From positions 1 through 64,000 of the forward strand of contig CAYQTL010000011.1 in assembly GCA_964420405.1 (NCBI GenBank): DNA of 64,000 nt, written 5' to 3'. Both the position numbers and the translations under genes were made by a program. Under the pieces are notes generated by a model. It was given only the letters and a program-made list of their open reading frames with translations, was not told where the DNA came from and ran no database searches. Shown piece by piece: positions 18,504-27,857 of the stretch (its first letter is position 1; each line of letters starts with the position of its first letter). The DNA comes from CAYQTL01 sp964420405 (GTDB lineage Bacteria; Acidobacteriota; Thermoanaerobaculia; Thermoanaerobaculales; Sulfomarinibacteraceae).

Positions 18504-18570
18504 AGCGAGAGAGGACGGCGGCGGCGCGCGGATGCCCGGCATCCGCGTGCCGCCGCCGTCCTCTGTCGCT
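18504..18570. repeat. 33-nt-arm inverted repeat
   Basis: Arms 18504-18536 and 18538-18570 are complementary except at two positions. They flank essentially no loop, so the DNA is almost a perfect 67-bp palindrome. It lies between the terminator of the LON-domain gene and the start of the acyl-CoA dehydrogenase gene, within the latter's upstream region. Confidence 0.85.
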
Positions 18571-18571
18571 G

Positions 18572-18619
18572 AAAAAAGGACCTCCGCCCCGCCCGGTGGG
18601 GGGTCGGGCGGGGCAGAGG
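18572..18619 (-). terminator. intrinsic terminator of the LON-domain gene
   Basis: On the minus strand a stem of 10 bp (18586-18595 with 18605-18614), extended by 4 bp beyond a mismatch (18581-18584 with 18616-18619), is followed by a six-T run (18577-18572). Confidence 0.8.
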
Positions 18620-18634
18620 GGAGGAGGAGTTGAG

Positions 18635-19342
18635 CTAGTTCAGCTGGCTCGGGTCGAGCTCGTCCAGATCCGGGTGGATGTCGAGGTGGGTGTACAGGTC
18701 CTCGAACAGCATCAGGAAGCGGGCCGCCTGCGACGGCGCTTCCAGGATCGCCTGCTTGCGGTCGGCGCCGATCTCGAGGATCTGGGCCCCAAGCGCGAGC
18801 AGCTGGAGGTCGGTCACCTCCTGCATCTGCTCGAGCAGCTGGTCGCGGGTCGCCTCGTCCACCTCGACCAGGTTCGGCAGGACAGATCGCAGCTCGTTGC
18901 GCAGCGGCTGGATGCCGGCGAGCTCGGCGGTGCTCTCCTCGGTCGGGGTGTAGGTCACGCGGGCCTGGCGGTAGCGCGCCGGCAGCTCCAGCTCCTCGTC
19001 GATCCGGAACCGCTCCAGGCCCACGAGCCACAGCAGGTACCGGCCGTCGGGCAGCTCCTGGTGCTGGCCGATGAAGCCCAGGCAGCCGACGTGCTCCACC
19101 TCCGGCCTGCCGAGCTCGTCGAGTGTCTCGTCGTCGTCGAGCGACACGATCCCGATCACGCGGTGCGACGCCAGCGCATCCCGGACCATGTCGCGGTACC
19201 GCTGCTCGAAAACATGCAGCGGCAGCACCTCCCCCGGCAGCAGCACCGTCTGCGGCAGGGGGAAGATCGGCACCACGTCGGGCACCTGGATCATCCCGGT
19301 CGGCGTCCCGGCCGAGCTGTCGGTGGATGTCGGGAACATCAT
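18635..19342 (-). CDS. LON N-terminal (substrate-binding) domain protein
   Basis: A 235-residue protein consisting of the LonSB domain without the AAA+ or protease parts of Lon. Characteristic segments are VVPIFPLPQTVLLPGEVLPLHVFE, FRIDEELELPARYRQARV and the helical C-terminal half. Stand-alone proteins of this type are widespread and of unproven function, perhaps substrate recognition. Three start codons lie in a row (GTG 19345, ATG 19342, ATG 19339); ATG 19342 has the best spacing to AGGGAGG. Confidence 0.85.
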   Translation of the reverse strand: MMFPTSTDSSAGTPTGMIQVPDVVPIFPLPQTVLLPGEVLPLHVFEQRYRDMVRDALASHRVIGIVSLDDDETLDELGRPEVEHVGCLGFIGQHQELPDGRYLLWLVGLERFRIDEELELPARYRQARVTYTPTEESTAELAGIQPLRNELRSVLPNLVEVDEATRDQLLEQMQEVTDLQLLALGAQILEIGADRKQAILEAPSQAARFLMLFEDLYTHLDIHPDLDELDPSQLN

Positions 19343-19557
19343 CACGGCCTCCCTTCGCCGTCACAGCGGGAAACGGCGGTGACCCGCCGTCTGTTCCACA
19401 TGTCGGTTCGTCGCCGGCGGCAGAGGGGTGACGCGGCGAACCGTCGCCGGACGACCCGCCACCGACAGCCAGTGCGGCAAGCGGCCGCGCCGCGCTCCGG
19501 TGCCCGCCCGCCGGCGGGCGGGCTACACTGTCGCCCGGGGAGCGCGTGGAGGTGGAC

Positions 19558-21303
19558 GTGCGAACGATGGCAAGCATCACGGCGGTGGCCCTCGTGCTGG
19601 CGGCGGCCGCCGTCGCGGCGGCCCAGGCGCCGCCGGCCCCGGCCCCCGAGCCGGAGCCCGTCGGCGGGCTCGGGTTCCGGGACGAGGTCCAGGTGACGGT
19701 GGTCAACGTCGACGTGTACGTGCGCGACGGCGACGGCAACCCGGTCCGGGGCCTGGAAAGGAGCGACTTCCGGATCCTGCAGAACGGCGTCGAGATGGAG
19801 ATCTCCAACTTCGCCGAGCTGGACCGGGAGGTGTTCGTGCAGCGCTTCGAGGAGCCGGCGGTCCCCGAGGCCGTGCCGCTGGCGAGGCCGGACGAGCCGC
19901 CGCCGGAGGAGCCCGAGGAGGTCGCCATCCAGCCGATCTGGATGGTCGTCTACATCGACAACGAGAACATCCACCCGCTGCATCGCAATCGCGTGCTGCG
20001 TCAGGTGCGGGAGTTCGTGGTCGAGAACCTCCGGCCGCCCGTGCAGATGATGGTCGTGTCCTACCAGCGGTCGCTGAAGGTGCTGCAGCCGTTCACCGCC
20101 GACTCGCGGGCCGTGAACTCGGCGCTGCGGGAGGTGACGCTGTACACGGGCGCCCGGGTCGAGCGCGACAGCTCGCGACGAGACCTGCTCGACGACATGA
20201 TGGAGGCCGACGTCCAGGACTACGGGCGCCAGGGCGAGATCGACACCCGCACCGGCGCCTCGGGCAGGATCTTCCAGCAGATCATGTCGTGGGCCGAGGA
20301 GCAGGCCAACGACCTGCGCTTCACCCTCGACGCCATCGAGCAGGTGGTCGGGATGCTCTCGGGTCTGCCGGGACGCAAGTCGATCGTCTACGTCTCCTCG
20401 GGCCTGCCGATGACACCGGGGATCGGCCTGATGCACCAGTACGCCGTCACCTTCAACGACAACTCGATCCTGTCGCGCCGCAGTCGGGTCGACCGGACGC
20501 GGGACTTCCGCTCCCTGACCTCGACCGCCAACGGCCAGGAGGTGACCTTCTACACCGTCGACGCGTCGGGTCTGGGCACCCTCGAGGGCTTCTCCGCCGA
20601 GGACCGGTACGGGATGGACCCGACCGCGGCGTCGATCGGCTCGCGCGACCTGCAATCGTCGCTGCGGTACATGGCCGACGCCACCGGTGGCCTCGCGATC
20701 GTCAACACCAACGACATCTCGGCGGGCCTCGGGCGGATCCGCGACGATCTCTTCAGCTACTACTCGGTCGGCTACGCCATCACGTCGGCCGGCCTGGACC
20801 GCGTCCACCGGATCGAGGTCGAGCTTCCGGGCCACAAGGGGTACGAGCTGCGCTACCGCCAGCGGTACGTCGAGAAGTCGCTCGAGACGAAGATCCAGGA
20901 GCGCGTCTACTCGGCGCTGATGGTGGACCTGACGGACAACCCGATGGACCTCGAGCTGACGGTCGGCCAGCCGGCGCCGGCCACCGGCTCTCGCTGGACC
21001 GCTCCTGTCCACCTGTCGTTCCCTCTCGACCGCGTCGCGCTGATGCCCGTGGGAGAGGAGTACCTGGCGACGATCGTTCTCTTCGTCGGCGCCCGCGACG
21101 CCGACGGCCGCCAGTCGGAGATCCAGCGGCAGGAGCACGAGATCCGGATCCCCGCCGCCGACATCGAGGCGGCGCGCGGCACGCGGTTCGGGATCGACAC
21201 CCAGCTGCTGCTCGACGAGGGCCGCCACCGGATCTCGATCGGGCTGATGGACAGCATCACCCGCCAGGCGTCCTACGAGCAGATGACGCTGAGCGTGCCG
21301 TAG
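19558..21303 (+). CDS. VWFA-related exported protein (Acidobacteria type)
   Basis: 581-residue protein with an N-terminal signal peptide (ITAVALVLAAAAVAAAQA) and a Pro/Glu linker. It then has the motif common to the VWFA-related Acidobacterial family: VNVDVYVRDGDGNPVRGLERSDFRIL, in which a beta-sandwich leads into the VWA fold. The VWA part includes WMVVYIDNENIHPLHRNRVL and GLPGRKSIVYVSSGLPM. The metal-site DxSxS motif appears replaced by DNENI, so divalent metal binding may be altered. The C-terminal 130 residues form another beta-rich domain. GTG 19558 is chosen for GGAGG at 19548-19552. Likely periplasmic or surface-exposed; partner unknown. Confidence 0.85.
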   Translation: MRTMASITAVALVLAAAAVAAAQAPPAPAPEPEPVGGLGFRDEVQVTVVNVDVYVRDGDGNPVRGLERSDFRILQNGVEMEISNFAELDREVFVQRFEEPAVPEAVPLARPDEPPPEEPEEVAIQPIWMVVYIDNENIHPLHRNRVLRQVREFVVENLRPPVQMMVVSYQRSLKVLQPFTADSRAVNSALREVTLYTGARVERDSSRRDLLDDMMEADVQDYGRQGEIDTRTGASGRIFQQIMSWAEEQANDLRFTLDAIEQVVGMLSGLPGRKSIVYVSSGLPMTPGIGLMHQYAVTFNDNSILSRRSRVDRTRDFRSLTSTANGQEVTFYTVDASGLGTLEGFSAEDRYGMDPTAASIGSRDLQSSLRYMADATGGLAIVNTNDISAGLGRIRDDLFSYYSVGYAITSAGLDRVHRIEVELPGHKGYELRYRQRYVEKSLETKIQERVYSALMVDLTDNPMDLELTVGQPAPATGSRWTAPVHLSFPLDRVALMPVGEEYLATIVLFVGARDADGRQSEIQRQEHEIRIPAADIEAARGTRFGIDTQLLLDEGRHRISIGLMDSITRQASYEQMTLSVP

Positions 21304-21380
21304 CCGCACCGCGACCCGCGGGCGCCTGCGGAGCGGGTTCCGATCCCGGACCGGGTCCCGATCCCGATGTCGTGGACCGG

Positions 21381-21419
21381 GGGAGCCGGGCGACGCCGTA
21401 CGCGTGCGTCCCGGCTCCC
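21381..21419. terminator. long hairpin between convergent genes
   Basis: A 10-bp outer stem GGGAGCCGGG / CCCGGCTCCC with an additional inner GACGC / GCGTC pairing, located between the 3' ends of the VWFA gene and the cyclic-nucleotide-domain gene. No clear T run on either side. The flanks contain short (GGGATC) units (21346-21367, 21462-21476). Confidence 0.45.
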
Positions 21420-21500
21420 GGGCCGCCCGGCTCGCCTCCGTCGCTGGCCCGCGATGTCATCGGGATCGGGATCGGATGAGGGATCCGCGGCGTCGCGCGG

Positions 21501-23225
21501 CTACTCGTGGGAGGCCATGACGCGCCAGGCGACGAGGCGCTCGTTCATGGCGCGCAGTCGTCGGCACAGCAGCCGGCACAGCAGCGACAGGAACTGCACC
21601 GCGGCGTCCGGGTCCATCGACAGGACCTCCTCGAGCAGGGCGCGGCTGATCGAGAACACGGTCGCCCCGTCGACGTGGGCCCTGGCGTCGGCCGAGCGGG
21701 GCTGCTCGTCGATCAGGGCCATCTCGCCGAACACCTCGCCGCGGCCGAGAATCGACAGGCACTCCTCGCCCATGCCGGGGACCATCCGCGAGATCCGGAC
21801 CGCCCCGTCCACCACGATGTAGAGGCCGGCGCCGGGCTCGCCCTCGGCGAACACCAGCGCGCCGGGCGGGAACGCCTCCTCGGTGGAGTAGGTGGCGAGC
21901 AGCCGCAGCTCCTGGGCCGACAGCCCCTGCTCCCGCAGCAGGTCGACCTTGGCCTTCTCGGAGAGGCGGATCCGGTGGCCGGCGGAGGCGCCGGCGACCT
22001 CCCGCGCGGGCCGCATGGAGCCGTCCGGCACCCGCAGCAGCTCGCTCATCTGCGAGTTGGCGGAGCGCACCTTGGCCGCCAGCGTCTGCCAGAAGCTCCA
22101 CAGCAGGCCGACCGCCAGCTCCCGGTTCTCCTGGGTCGCCTTCTCGAGCGCGTCGGACGGCACCACGAACACCGAGCCGCTGCCGACCCCGAAGGCGGTC
22201 GCCGAGCGCGGGCTGCGGTCGAGCCAGGACACCTCGCCGAACAGCGATCCGTAGCCGAGGGTGGTCAGGATCTGGGTTCCGACGGACGTCCGCCGGGTGA
22301 TGTGGATCGTGCCGCGACGCACGACGTACAGGTCGCGGCCGTCGTCGCCCTCCCGGAACACCACCTCCGCGTGCTCGAACGCCCGGGGCTGGACGAGCTG
22401 CGCCAGCTGGATCAGCTGGTCGTCGCTGAAGTGGCGGAACAGCCCCATCGCCCGCAGCTCGGTGGCGTAGCGCAGCAGGTTGTCGTGCTGGCGGCCGGCG
22501 GGCCGGGTGGCGGGGCGGCGGTGGCGCAGCCGTGCGCCGGTGAACACGCGGGCGTGGCTCAGTGCGACGTGGTCGCAGGCGCGCTGGAGGTGGCTCGTCC
22601 TGCCACGCACGATGGCGTCGAGCTCGCCCGGGGCGAGGTGGCACAGCCGGGCGAGGGTCTCCACGCGGCGGCGCTCCTGCTCCTGCTCGCGGGCCGACCG
22701 CCAGGTCGCGAGGAGCATCGCGTCGACGGCGTGCTCGAGGGCGGCGTCGAAGCTCTCGGTCTCGAGCGCGGCGCGGGACGCCTCCACCGCCAGCCGGTAG
22801 TCGAGGGGGTTGAGCCGCCGCGCCTGGACCAGCTCCTGGAACCCGGAGTCCGGGTCGTCGTGCCGCAGGTACAGGTAGCCGGCGGCGGCGTAGGCCAGGT
22901 AGCTGAACGGCGTCCGCACCTTGGCGAGGTCGATCATCTCCACGGCTCGCTGGAACTCGCCCCGCGCCTCGAAGATGTGGGCCATGCCGAGGGCGTGGGA
23001 GGCCTCGAGGTTGCGGCGCTTGAGCTCACGGTCGAAGTCCTCGAGCCCTTCCTCCTCCCGGACCTTGAGGGCCTCCTCGCGGAGCGCCGCCCCCTGGGGC
23101 GAGAGCACCGCCGCGATCTCGAGCAGCTCGGCGGCCTCGGTGGGCCGCCGCAGGTGCCGCAGCCGGCGGGCCAGCTCGACCAGCCGGTCGACCATCGAGG
23201 GATGGGGCAGGATCGACTCGGGCAT
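21501..23225 (-). CDS. TPR-like protein with two cyclic-nucleotide-binding domains
   Basis: 574-residue cytosolic protein. The N-terminal 260 residues are helical repeats of TPR style (AAELLEIAAVL, AVEMIDLAKV, PDSGFQELVQARRLNPLDYRLAVEASRAAL split over several helices). Two Crp-like cyclic-nucleotide-binding domains follow, at about 265-380 and 445-560. The second has a canonical phosphate-binding cassette FGEMALIDEQPRSADA with the ligand arginine. The first has FGEVSWLDRSPRSATA, lacking the usual E-L/M-A-L spacing. No DNA-binding or kinase domain follows, so it looks like a sensor or scaffold. ATG 23225 is 11 nt after the -10 box; an ATG at 23234 lies too close to it. Confidence 0.82.
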   Translation of the reverse strand: MPESILPHPSMVDRLVELARRLRHLRRPTEAAELLEIAAVLSPQGAALREEALKVREEEGLEDFDRELKRRNLEASHALGMAHIFEARGEFQRAVEMIDLAKVRTPFSYLAYAAAGYLYLRHDDPDSGFQELVQARRLNPLDYRLAVEASRAALETESFDAALEHAVDAMLLATWRSAREQEQERRRVETLARLCHLAPGELDAIVRGRTSHLQRACDHVALSHARVFTGARLRHRRPATRPAGRQHDNLLRYATELRAMGLFRHFSDDQLIQLAQLVQPRAFEHAEVVFREGDDGRDLYVVRRGTIHITRRTSVGTQILTTLGYGSLFGEVSWLDRSPRSATAFGVGSGSVFVVPSDALEKATQENRELAVGLLWSFWQTLAAKVRSANSQMSELLRVPDGSMRPAREVAGASAGHRIRLSEKAKVDLLREQGLSAQELRLLATYSTEEAFPPGALVFAEGEPGAGLYIVVDGAVRISRMVPGMGEECLSILGRGEVFGEMALIDEQPRSADARAHVDGATVFSISRALLEEVLSMDPDAAVQFLSLLCRLLCRRLRAMNERLVAWRVMASHE

Positions 23226-23236
23226 CTGGACCATCC

Positions 23237-23266
23237 ATTCTATTTCGGACGGCCTGTGTGGGTCAA
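23237..23266 (-). promoter_or_regulatory. promoter of the cyclic-nucleotide-domain gene
   Basis: On the minus strand TTGACC (23266-23261), 18 bp, TAGAAT (23242-23237). The predicted start near 23230 leaves at most about 5 nt before ATG 23225. Confidence 0.75.
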
Positions 23267-23571
23267 TTGCGGCTCGGTCGTCCCGTCGCGGATGCGTGAC
23301 GTCGACTCCCGCATCCGCGCCGGCTGACGAGCCCCGACGGGAGCGGAGGGCCGGCGGCCTGGCGGACCGGATCGGAAGCGGCGGCGCCCCGGCCGTCTTC
23401 TCGAGGGCACGCACGGACACCGACGCGGGTGCGGCGGCCGACTCGGCGGATGGGTTCGCGTTTCCGGCGGGATTTGCGAAACTCCCCTCGGGAACGCGAC
23501 GTACGGCCCCCGTGTTGTGCAGCGCATGCGCCACCGCCGTGGCGCGAGCTCCACCGTCGAAGGGAACCCGG

Positions 23572-25365
23572 GTGACGATCCACTCCGCCATCGTCCGCCT
23601 CGCCGCAGCCGCTGTCGGCGCCGCCGCCTTCGTGACCCCGGTCCGGGCCGCCGAGACCATGAGCCTCGCGGAGGTGCGTCCGGGCCAGCGGGGGGTGTGC
23701 GTCACGGAGATGGACGGCGGCGAGCGGGTCGAGCTCCCGGTGACGGTGCTCGGGACCACCGGCGCCGCGGCGCCGGAGAGTGAGCTGGTGCTCGTGCGGC
23801 TCGAGGACGAGCGGTTCCGGCACACCGGGATCATCGCCGGCATGAGCGGCTCGCCGGTGTACGTCGACGGCCGCCTGCTCGGCGCGGTGGCGTACGGCTG
23901 GGCGTTCTCCAAAGAGCCGATCGCCGGGGTGACGCCGTTCGAGCGGATGGTCGGCCTCCGGCCGGAAGCGCCGGTCGGTTTCGCGGCCGCGCCTGCCGGC
24001 ACGGCCCCCGGGGCGCGGCCGGAGCCGGAGGCGCTGGCGGCCGCGGTGCACGACGGCGGCGTCGGGCGGATGGTGCTCGACTGGCTCGTGCCGGAGGCGT
24101 CGGGCCCGGCCGAGCGGCTCCCGCTGGTGGTCGGCACGTCGGGCCTCGGCGAGCTCGGCGGATGGCTGTCCGACGGGTTCCGGCGGCTCGGCTGGATGGC
24201 GGCGCCGGCCGGCGGCGGTGCGCCGGTGGCGGGCGACGGGGGGCTGCGGCCGGGCGGCATGGTGGCGGGGGTCCTTGTGGACGGCGACGCGACGGTGGCG
24301 GTCGGCGGGACCGTGACCGAGGTTCGCGGCGAGGACGTGTGGGCGTTCGGCCACATGGTGTTCGGCGCCGGCAGGATCGTGCTCCCGTTGGCGCGCGCGT
24401 CGGTGGTGGCGGTGCTGCCCTCTCAGGCGCAGTCGTTCAAGTTCTTCCGCACCGGGGAGATGCTGGGCGCCTTCGGGGCGGACCGGCAGCACGGCGCCTG
24501 GGGCCGGCTCGGGGCCGATGCCCCCATGGTGCCCGTGTCGCTCGCGGTGGACGGCCGCGGCTACCGGTTCCGGGCGGTCCGGCACGAGGTGCTGACCCCC
24601 CTGCTGGTGGCCTACCTCGCCCAGACCGGCTACAGCGCACGCGGACGGACCTTCGGCGGTCAGACCGTGCGGCTGGGAGTCGACATCCACCTGGAGGACG
24701 GGCGATCGGCGTCCCTCGAGCAGGTCTTCGCCGGCGGCGACGCGGCGGCGCAGGCCTCGGCCTACGCGTCGGCGGTCGCGGCGTTCGTCACCACCAGCGC
24801 GTTCGAGCGGCCGCCGGTCGCGGCGGTGGACCTGCGGATGGACAGCCGCGAGGAGCTGGAGGGTAGCGAGCTGGTGGACGTGGTGCCGGCGCGCTGGACG
24901 GTGGCGCCCGGCGAGGAGCTCGAGGTGCGCGTACGGCTGCGGCCGAGAGGCGGGCCGGAGAGCGTCGAGCGGCTCACGGTGCGGGTTCCGGAACGGACCC
25001 CCGAGGGGCGGCTCGACCTGGTGGTGGCGGACGGAGCGTCGTGGAGCGCCTACGACCTGCGGATGCGGCCGCCGCGGCCGGCGTCCTTCGGCGACGAGCT
25101 GCGCCTGCTCGACCGGCTCGAGCCGGCCTCCCGGCTGGTGGCGGCGCTCGAGCGGCCAGAGGCCGGCGTGGCGATGGGGGCCGGCGTCCTGCCGGTGCCC
25201 GCCGGGGTCGCCCTGCAGCTCAAGGCGGGCCTCGGGCCCAACCTGGCGGCAACCGCCTGGGGCGTGGTGGGCCGCGCCGAGCGGGACCTGGGAGTGCCGG
25301 TGGTCGGCGCGGTACGGATTCGGCTGCAGGTCGACTCCGCGGCGGGCGACCGGCGGAACCGATGA
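23572..25365 (+). CDS. exported S55 (SpoIVB-type) peptidase-domain protein
   Basis: 597 residues with a signal peptide (IVRLAAAAVGAAAFVTPVRA). Residues 75-125 match the end of the SpoIVB S55 domain: the Asp-containing LEDERFRHTG leads into GIIAGMSGSPVYVDGRLLGA with the serine motif at about 91-95. The His-containing motif of that family (here GTVTEVRGEDVWAFGHMVFG, about residues 244-263) comes after the serine motif, whereas in SpoIVB it comes before. The C-terminal half is beta-rich. The GTG start has only a weak AAGGGA site. The stop is 15 bp before the next gene, so the pair is probably an operon. Proteolytic activity is inferred from motifs only. Confidence 0.75.
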   Translation: MTIHSAIVRLAAAAVGAAAFVTPVRAAETMSLAEVRPGQRGVCVTEMDGGERVELPVTVLGTTGAAAPESELVLVRLEDERFRHTGIIAGMSGSPVYVDGRLLGAVAYGWAFSKEPIAGVTPFERMVGLRPEAPVGFAAAPAGTAPGARPEPEALAAAVHDGGVGRMVLDWLVPEASGPAERLPLVVGTSGLGELGGWLSDGFRRLGWMAAPAGGGAPVAGDGGLRPGGMVAGVLVDGDATVAVGGTVTEVRGEDVWAFGHMVFGAGRIVLPLARASVVAVLPSQAQSFKFFRTGEMLGAFGADRQHGAWGRLGADAPMVPVSLAVDGRGYRFRAVRHEVLTPLLVAYLAQTGYSARGRTFGGQTVRLGVDIHLEDGRSASLEQVFAGGDAAAQASAYASAVAAFVTTSAFERPPVAAVDLRMDSREELEGSELVDVVPARWTVAPGEELEVRVRLRPRGGPESVERLTVRVPERTPEGRLDLVVADGASWSAYDLRMRPPRPASFGDELRLLDRLEPASRLVAALERPEAGVAMGAGVLPVPAGVALQLKAGLGPNLAATAWGVVGRAERDLGVPVVGAVRIRLQVDSAAGDRRNR

Positions 25366-25380
25366 CAAAGGACGGCTGAG

Positions 25381-27471
25381 ATGTGGCGGACAGGGCGCGT
25401 GTGGGGGGCGACGGTGCTGCTGGCGGCGGGAACGGCCACCGCGGCGTCGACCGAGCGGTGGGTCGTGGACACGACCCCGCAGCTGCTCGGGGGAACCGGT
25501 CACGGAGTGGCCGTCACCACCGACGGTCGGCTCGAGGCGGTCGACGTGTGGCGCGACGGCCCCGCGTTCGAGGAGCCGGTGGTGTTGACGGCGGCGAGCT
25601 TGCCGGGCGGCGATCTCGTGGTCGGGACCGGCCACCCAGCGCGCCTGTATCGGGTCGACGGTGACCGACGGGAGCTGCTGGCGGAGATCCCCGGCGACCA
25701 GGTCACGGCGCTGCTGGCCCTGCCCGACGGCGACCTTGTGGTGGCGGCGGCGACGCCAGCGGCCCTCTACCGGCTGCGCGGCGGCTCCCTCGAGCGGCTC
25801 GGCGGCCTGGACGACGGCGCGATCTGGGACCTGGCGGTGATGGACGGCGAGGTGGTCGCGGCCGGCGGCACGCCGGCGACCCTGTACCGGCTCGGGGAGA
25901 ACGGGCTCGAGCGGTGGCTCGAGCTGCCGGACGCCCACGCCCGCTGCCTGCTGCCGGTGGACGGCGGCGTGGTCGTGGGGACCTCCGGCGAGGGCCTGGT
26001 GTTCCGCGTGACCGCCGGAGGCGTCCCGGTCCTGCTGGTGGACAGCGCCTTCACCGAGATCTCGGACCTGGTGGCGGCCGCAGACGGCACGCTGTGGGCG
26101 ACGGCCCTGGTGGGCGAGCCGGTGCGACCCTCCCGGCGCAGCGGCGACGGAAACGGCAGCGACGACGGTGACGGCGACGACGACACCGGCGCCGCTGCGA
26201 CCGCCACCGTCGAGCTGGACCTGCCGAAGGTCAACGGCTCGACGGCCACCTCCGAGGTCGTGCGGCTGACTCCCGAGGGAGCGGTGCTCGGCGTCCACCG
26301 GTTCACCAGCCAGGTGGCGTCGGCGCTGGCGGTCGACGGCGACGGTGTGCTCGTCGGCACCGGCTTCGAGGGCGAGATCTGGCGGTTCGTGGAGTCGGGA
26401 GGAGCGCGACTGGCGACCGTCGACGCGGTGCAGGTCGTGGCGTTTGCCGACGGCGGACGGGCGGCCCTCACCCAGGGTCCGGGCGGCGTGCTGCGCCGCT
26501 CCGCGCCGGAGCGTCCGGCCACCTTCCGCGGGCCCGCCAACAGCTTCCCGCGGCCCGCCCGAATCGGGCGGTACGCGGTGTCGGTGGCTGCGGGAGACGC
26601 CCGGATCCGGTTCCGCTCGGGCGCGTCGGCGAAGCCCGACGACAGCTGGCTGCCGTGGTCCGAGTGGCTCGACGCCACCGCGGGAGCGGTGCCGGTGCCT
26701 CCGGTGGCGTCCCTGCAGTGGGAGCTGGAGCTCGGCCCGGGTGCGGTGGTGGAGGCGGTCGAGGTGGCGTACCGCGAGGTCAACCTCCCGCCGCGGTTCA
26801 CGTCGGTGACGGTGGAGGAGCCCGGGGTCGTCTACCTGATGGCGCCGCCGCCCAGCGGCCCGGTGCTCGAGGCCGAGCATCCCGACGTCAGCGGCGTCTT
26901 CGCGGTGCTCGAGGATGGCGACCGGCGCTCCAGGGCCACCAAGGGCAAGAAGTTCTGGCGGGTCGGCTACCGCACCGTCAGCTGGGAGGTCGAGGACCCG
27001 AACCAGGACGCGCTGCGGTTCGAGATCGAAATCGAGCGCGAGGACGGCTTCGAGCTGCCGGTCCGGGACCGGGTCGAGAGCACCCAGCTGGCGATCGACA
27101 CCACGGCCGTGCCCGACGGGCGGTACCGGTTCCGGCTGCGGGCGAGCGACGCCGCTTCCAATCCCGGCAACGCGATGGTCGGCACCGCGGTCAGCGAGTG
27201 GTTCGAGGTCGACAACGGGCCGCCGGAGATCACGATCCGGCGCGACGGGGGGAGCTGGGAGGTCCGGGTGCGGGACGCCGGCAGCTCCGTCCGGCAGGTG
27301 GAGTACTCTCGCGACGGCGACCGCTGGCACCCGCTGGCGGCGGTGGACGGCGTGCTCGACGGCCCGGAGGAGCGGTTCCGGTTCCCGGCCGAGGACGGGC
27401 GGCATCTGGTGGTGGTGCGCGCCATCGACCGCCACCACAACCGGTCGACCGCGTCGGTCGTCGAGGAGTAG
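25381..27471 (+). CDS. exported beta-propeller-like protein
   Basis: 696 residues with a signal peptide (VWGATVLLAAGTATA). Residues 40-400 contain irregular repeats of about 40 residues with the pattern G(D/E)LVV(G/A)(T/A)..PA.LYRL..., as in WD40/NHL-type propellers. An acidic linker (DGNGSDDGDGDDDTG) interrupts them near residue 262. The C-terminal 250 residues carry Ig/fibronectin-like strands (WEVEDPNQDALRFEIEIERED, RYRFRLRASDAASNPGN). Same operon as the S55-type protein and presumably works with it at the envelope. No catalytic motif recognised. Confidence 0.72.
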   Translation: MWRTGRVWGATVLLAAGTATAASTERWVVDTTPQLLGGTGHGVAVTTDGRLEAVDVWRDGPAFEEPVVLTAASLPGGDLVVGTGHPARLYRVDGDRRELLAEIPGDQVTALLALPDGDLVVAAATPAALYRLRGGSLERLGGLDDGAIWDLAVMDGEVVAAGGTPATLYRLGENGLERWLELPDAHARCLLPVDGGVVVGTSGEGLVFRVTAGGVPVLLVDSAFTEISDLVAAADGTLWATALVGEPVRPSRRSGDGNGSDDGDGDDDTGAAATATVELDLPKVNGSTATSEVVRLTPEGAVLGVHRFTSQVASALAVDGDGVLVGTGFEGEIWRFVESGGARLATVDAVQVVAFADGGRAALTQGPGGVLRRSAPERPATFRGPANSFPRPARIGRYAVSVAAGDARIRFRSGASAKPDDSWLPWSEWLDATAGAVPVPPVASLQWELELGPGAVVEAVEVAYREVNLPPRFTSVTVEEPGVVYLMAPPPSGPVLEAEHPDVSGVFAVLEDGDRRSRATKGKKFWRVGYRTVSWEVEDPNQDALRFEIEIEREDGFELPVRDRVESTQLAIDTTAVPDGRYRFRLRASDAASNPGNAMVGTAVSEWFEVDNGPPEITIRRDGGSWEVRVRDAGSSVRQVEYSRDGDRWHPLAAVDGVLDGPEERFRFPAEDGRHLVVVRAIDRHHNRSTASVVEE

Positions 27472-27844
27472 CGCGGTCGTCGGGCGACTCCGATTCCGGT
27501 CCCGATGGATGGCAACTCGGAGTCAGCGTCAGCCTCAGGGTCAGCGCCCGGCGACGGCCCCGTCCGCGTCCGTGCCCGTGCCCGAAGGGTGCCAGACATG
27601 GCCCGCGACACCGACCGGTCGCCGCTGTCGTCGAGGATGCTGTTGGGTGGGGCACGGACGAGGGCACGGACGGGGACGCGGGAGGGGGCGACCGCGGTCG
27701 CCGTCGGGCTGCCGCTGTCGCTGACCCTGCCGCTGTCGCTGGACGCCACCGACTCCATCGGGAACGGGATCGGGAACGGGATCGGGATCGGAAAGACGGG
27801 GACGAACGGCACGGACGATCCCGGCCGCGGCGGAGGGGATCGGA
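27472..27844. repeat. gene-free interval with GGGAAC/GGGATC tract
   Basis: No credible gene. Contains reiterated short words (GTCAGCG/GTCAGGG near 27525-27545, CGTCCGCGTCCGTGCC near 27560) and an alternating GGGAAC/GGGATC tract at 27760-27792. The module that precedes the tract (CCGCTGTCGCTGGACGC...CATCGGG, from 27719) recurs at 29767 and, inverted, at 58822. Confidence 0.75.
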
Positions 27845-27850
27845 TAGAAT
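27845..27850 (+). promoter_or_regulatory. -10 box of coaD, leaderless arrangement
   Basis: TAGAAT ends 7 nt before the coaD ATG, and no Shine-Dalgarno sequence can fit, so transcription should start at or next to the start codon. No good -35 box is visible. Confidence 0.6.
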
Positions 27851-27857
27851 CGCGACC

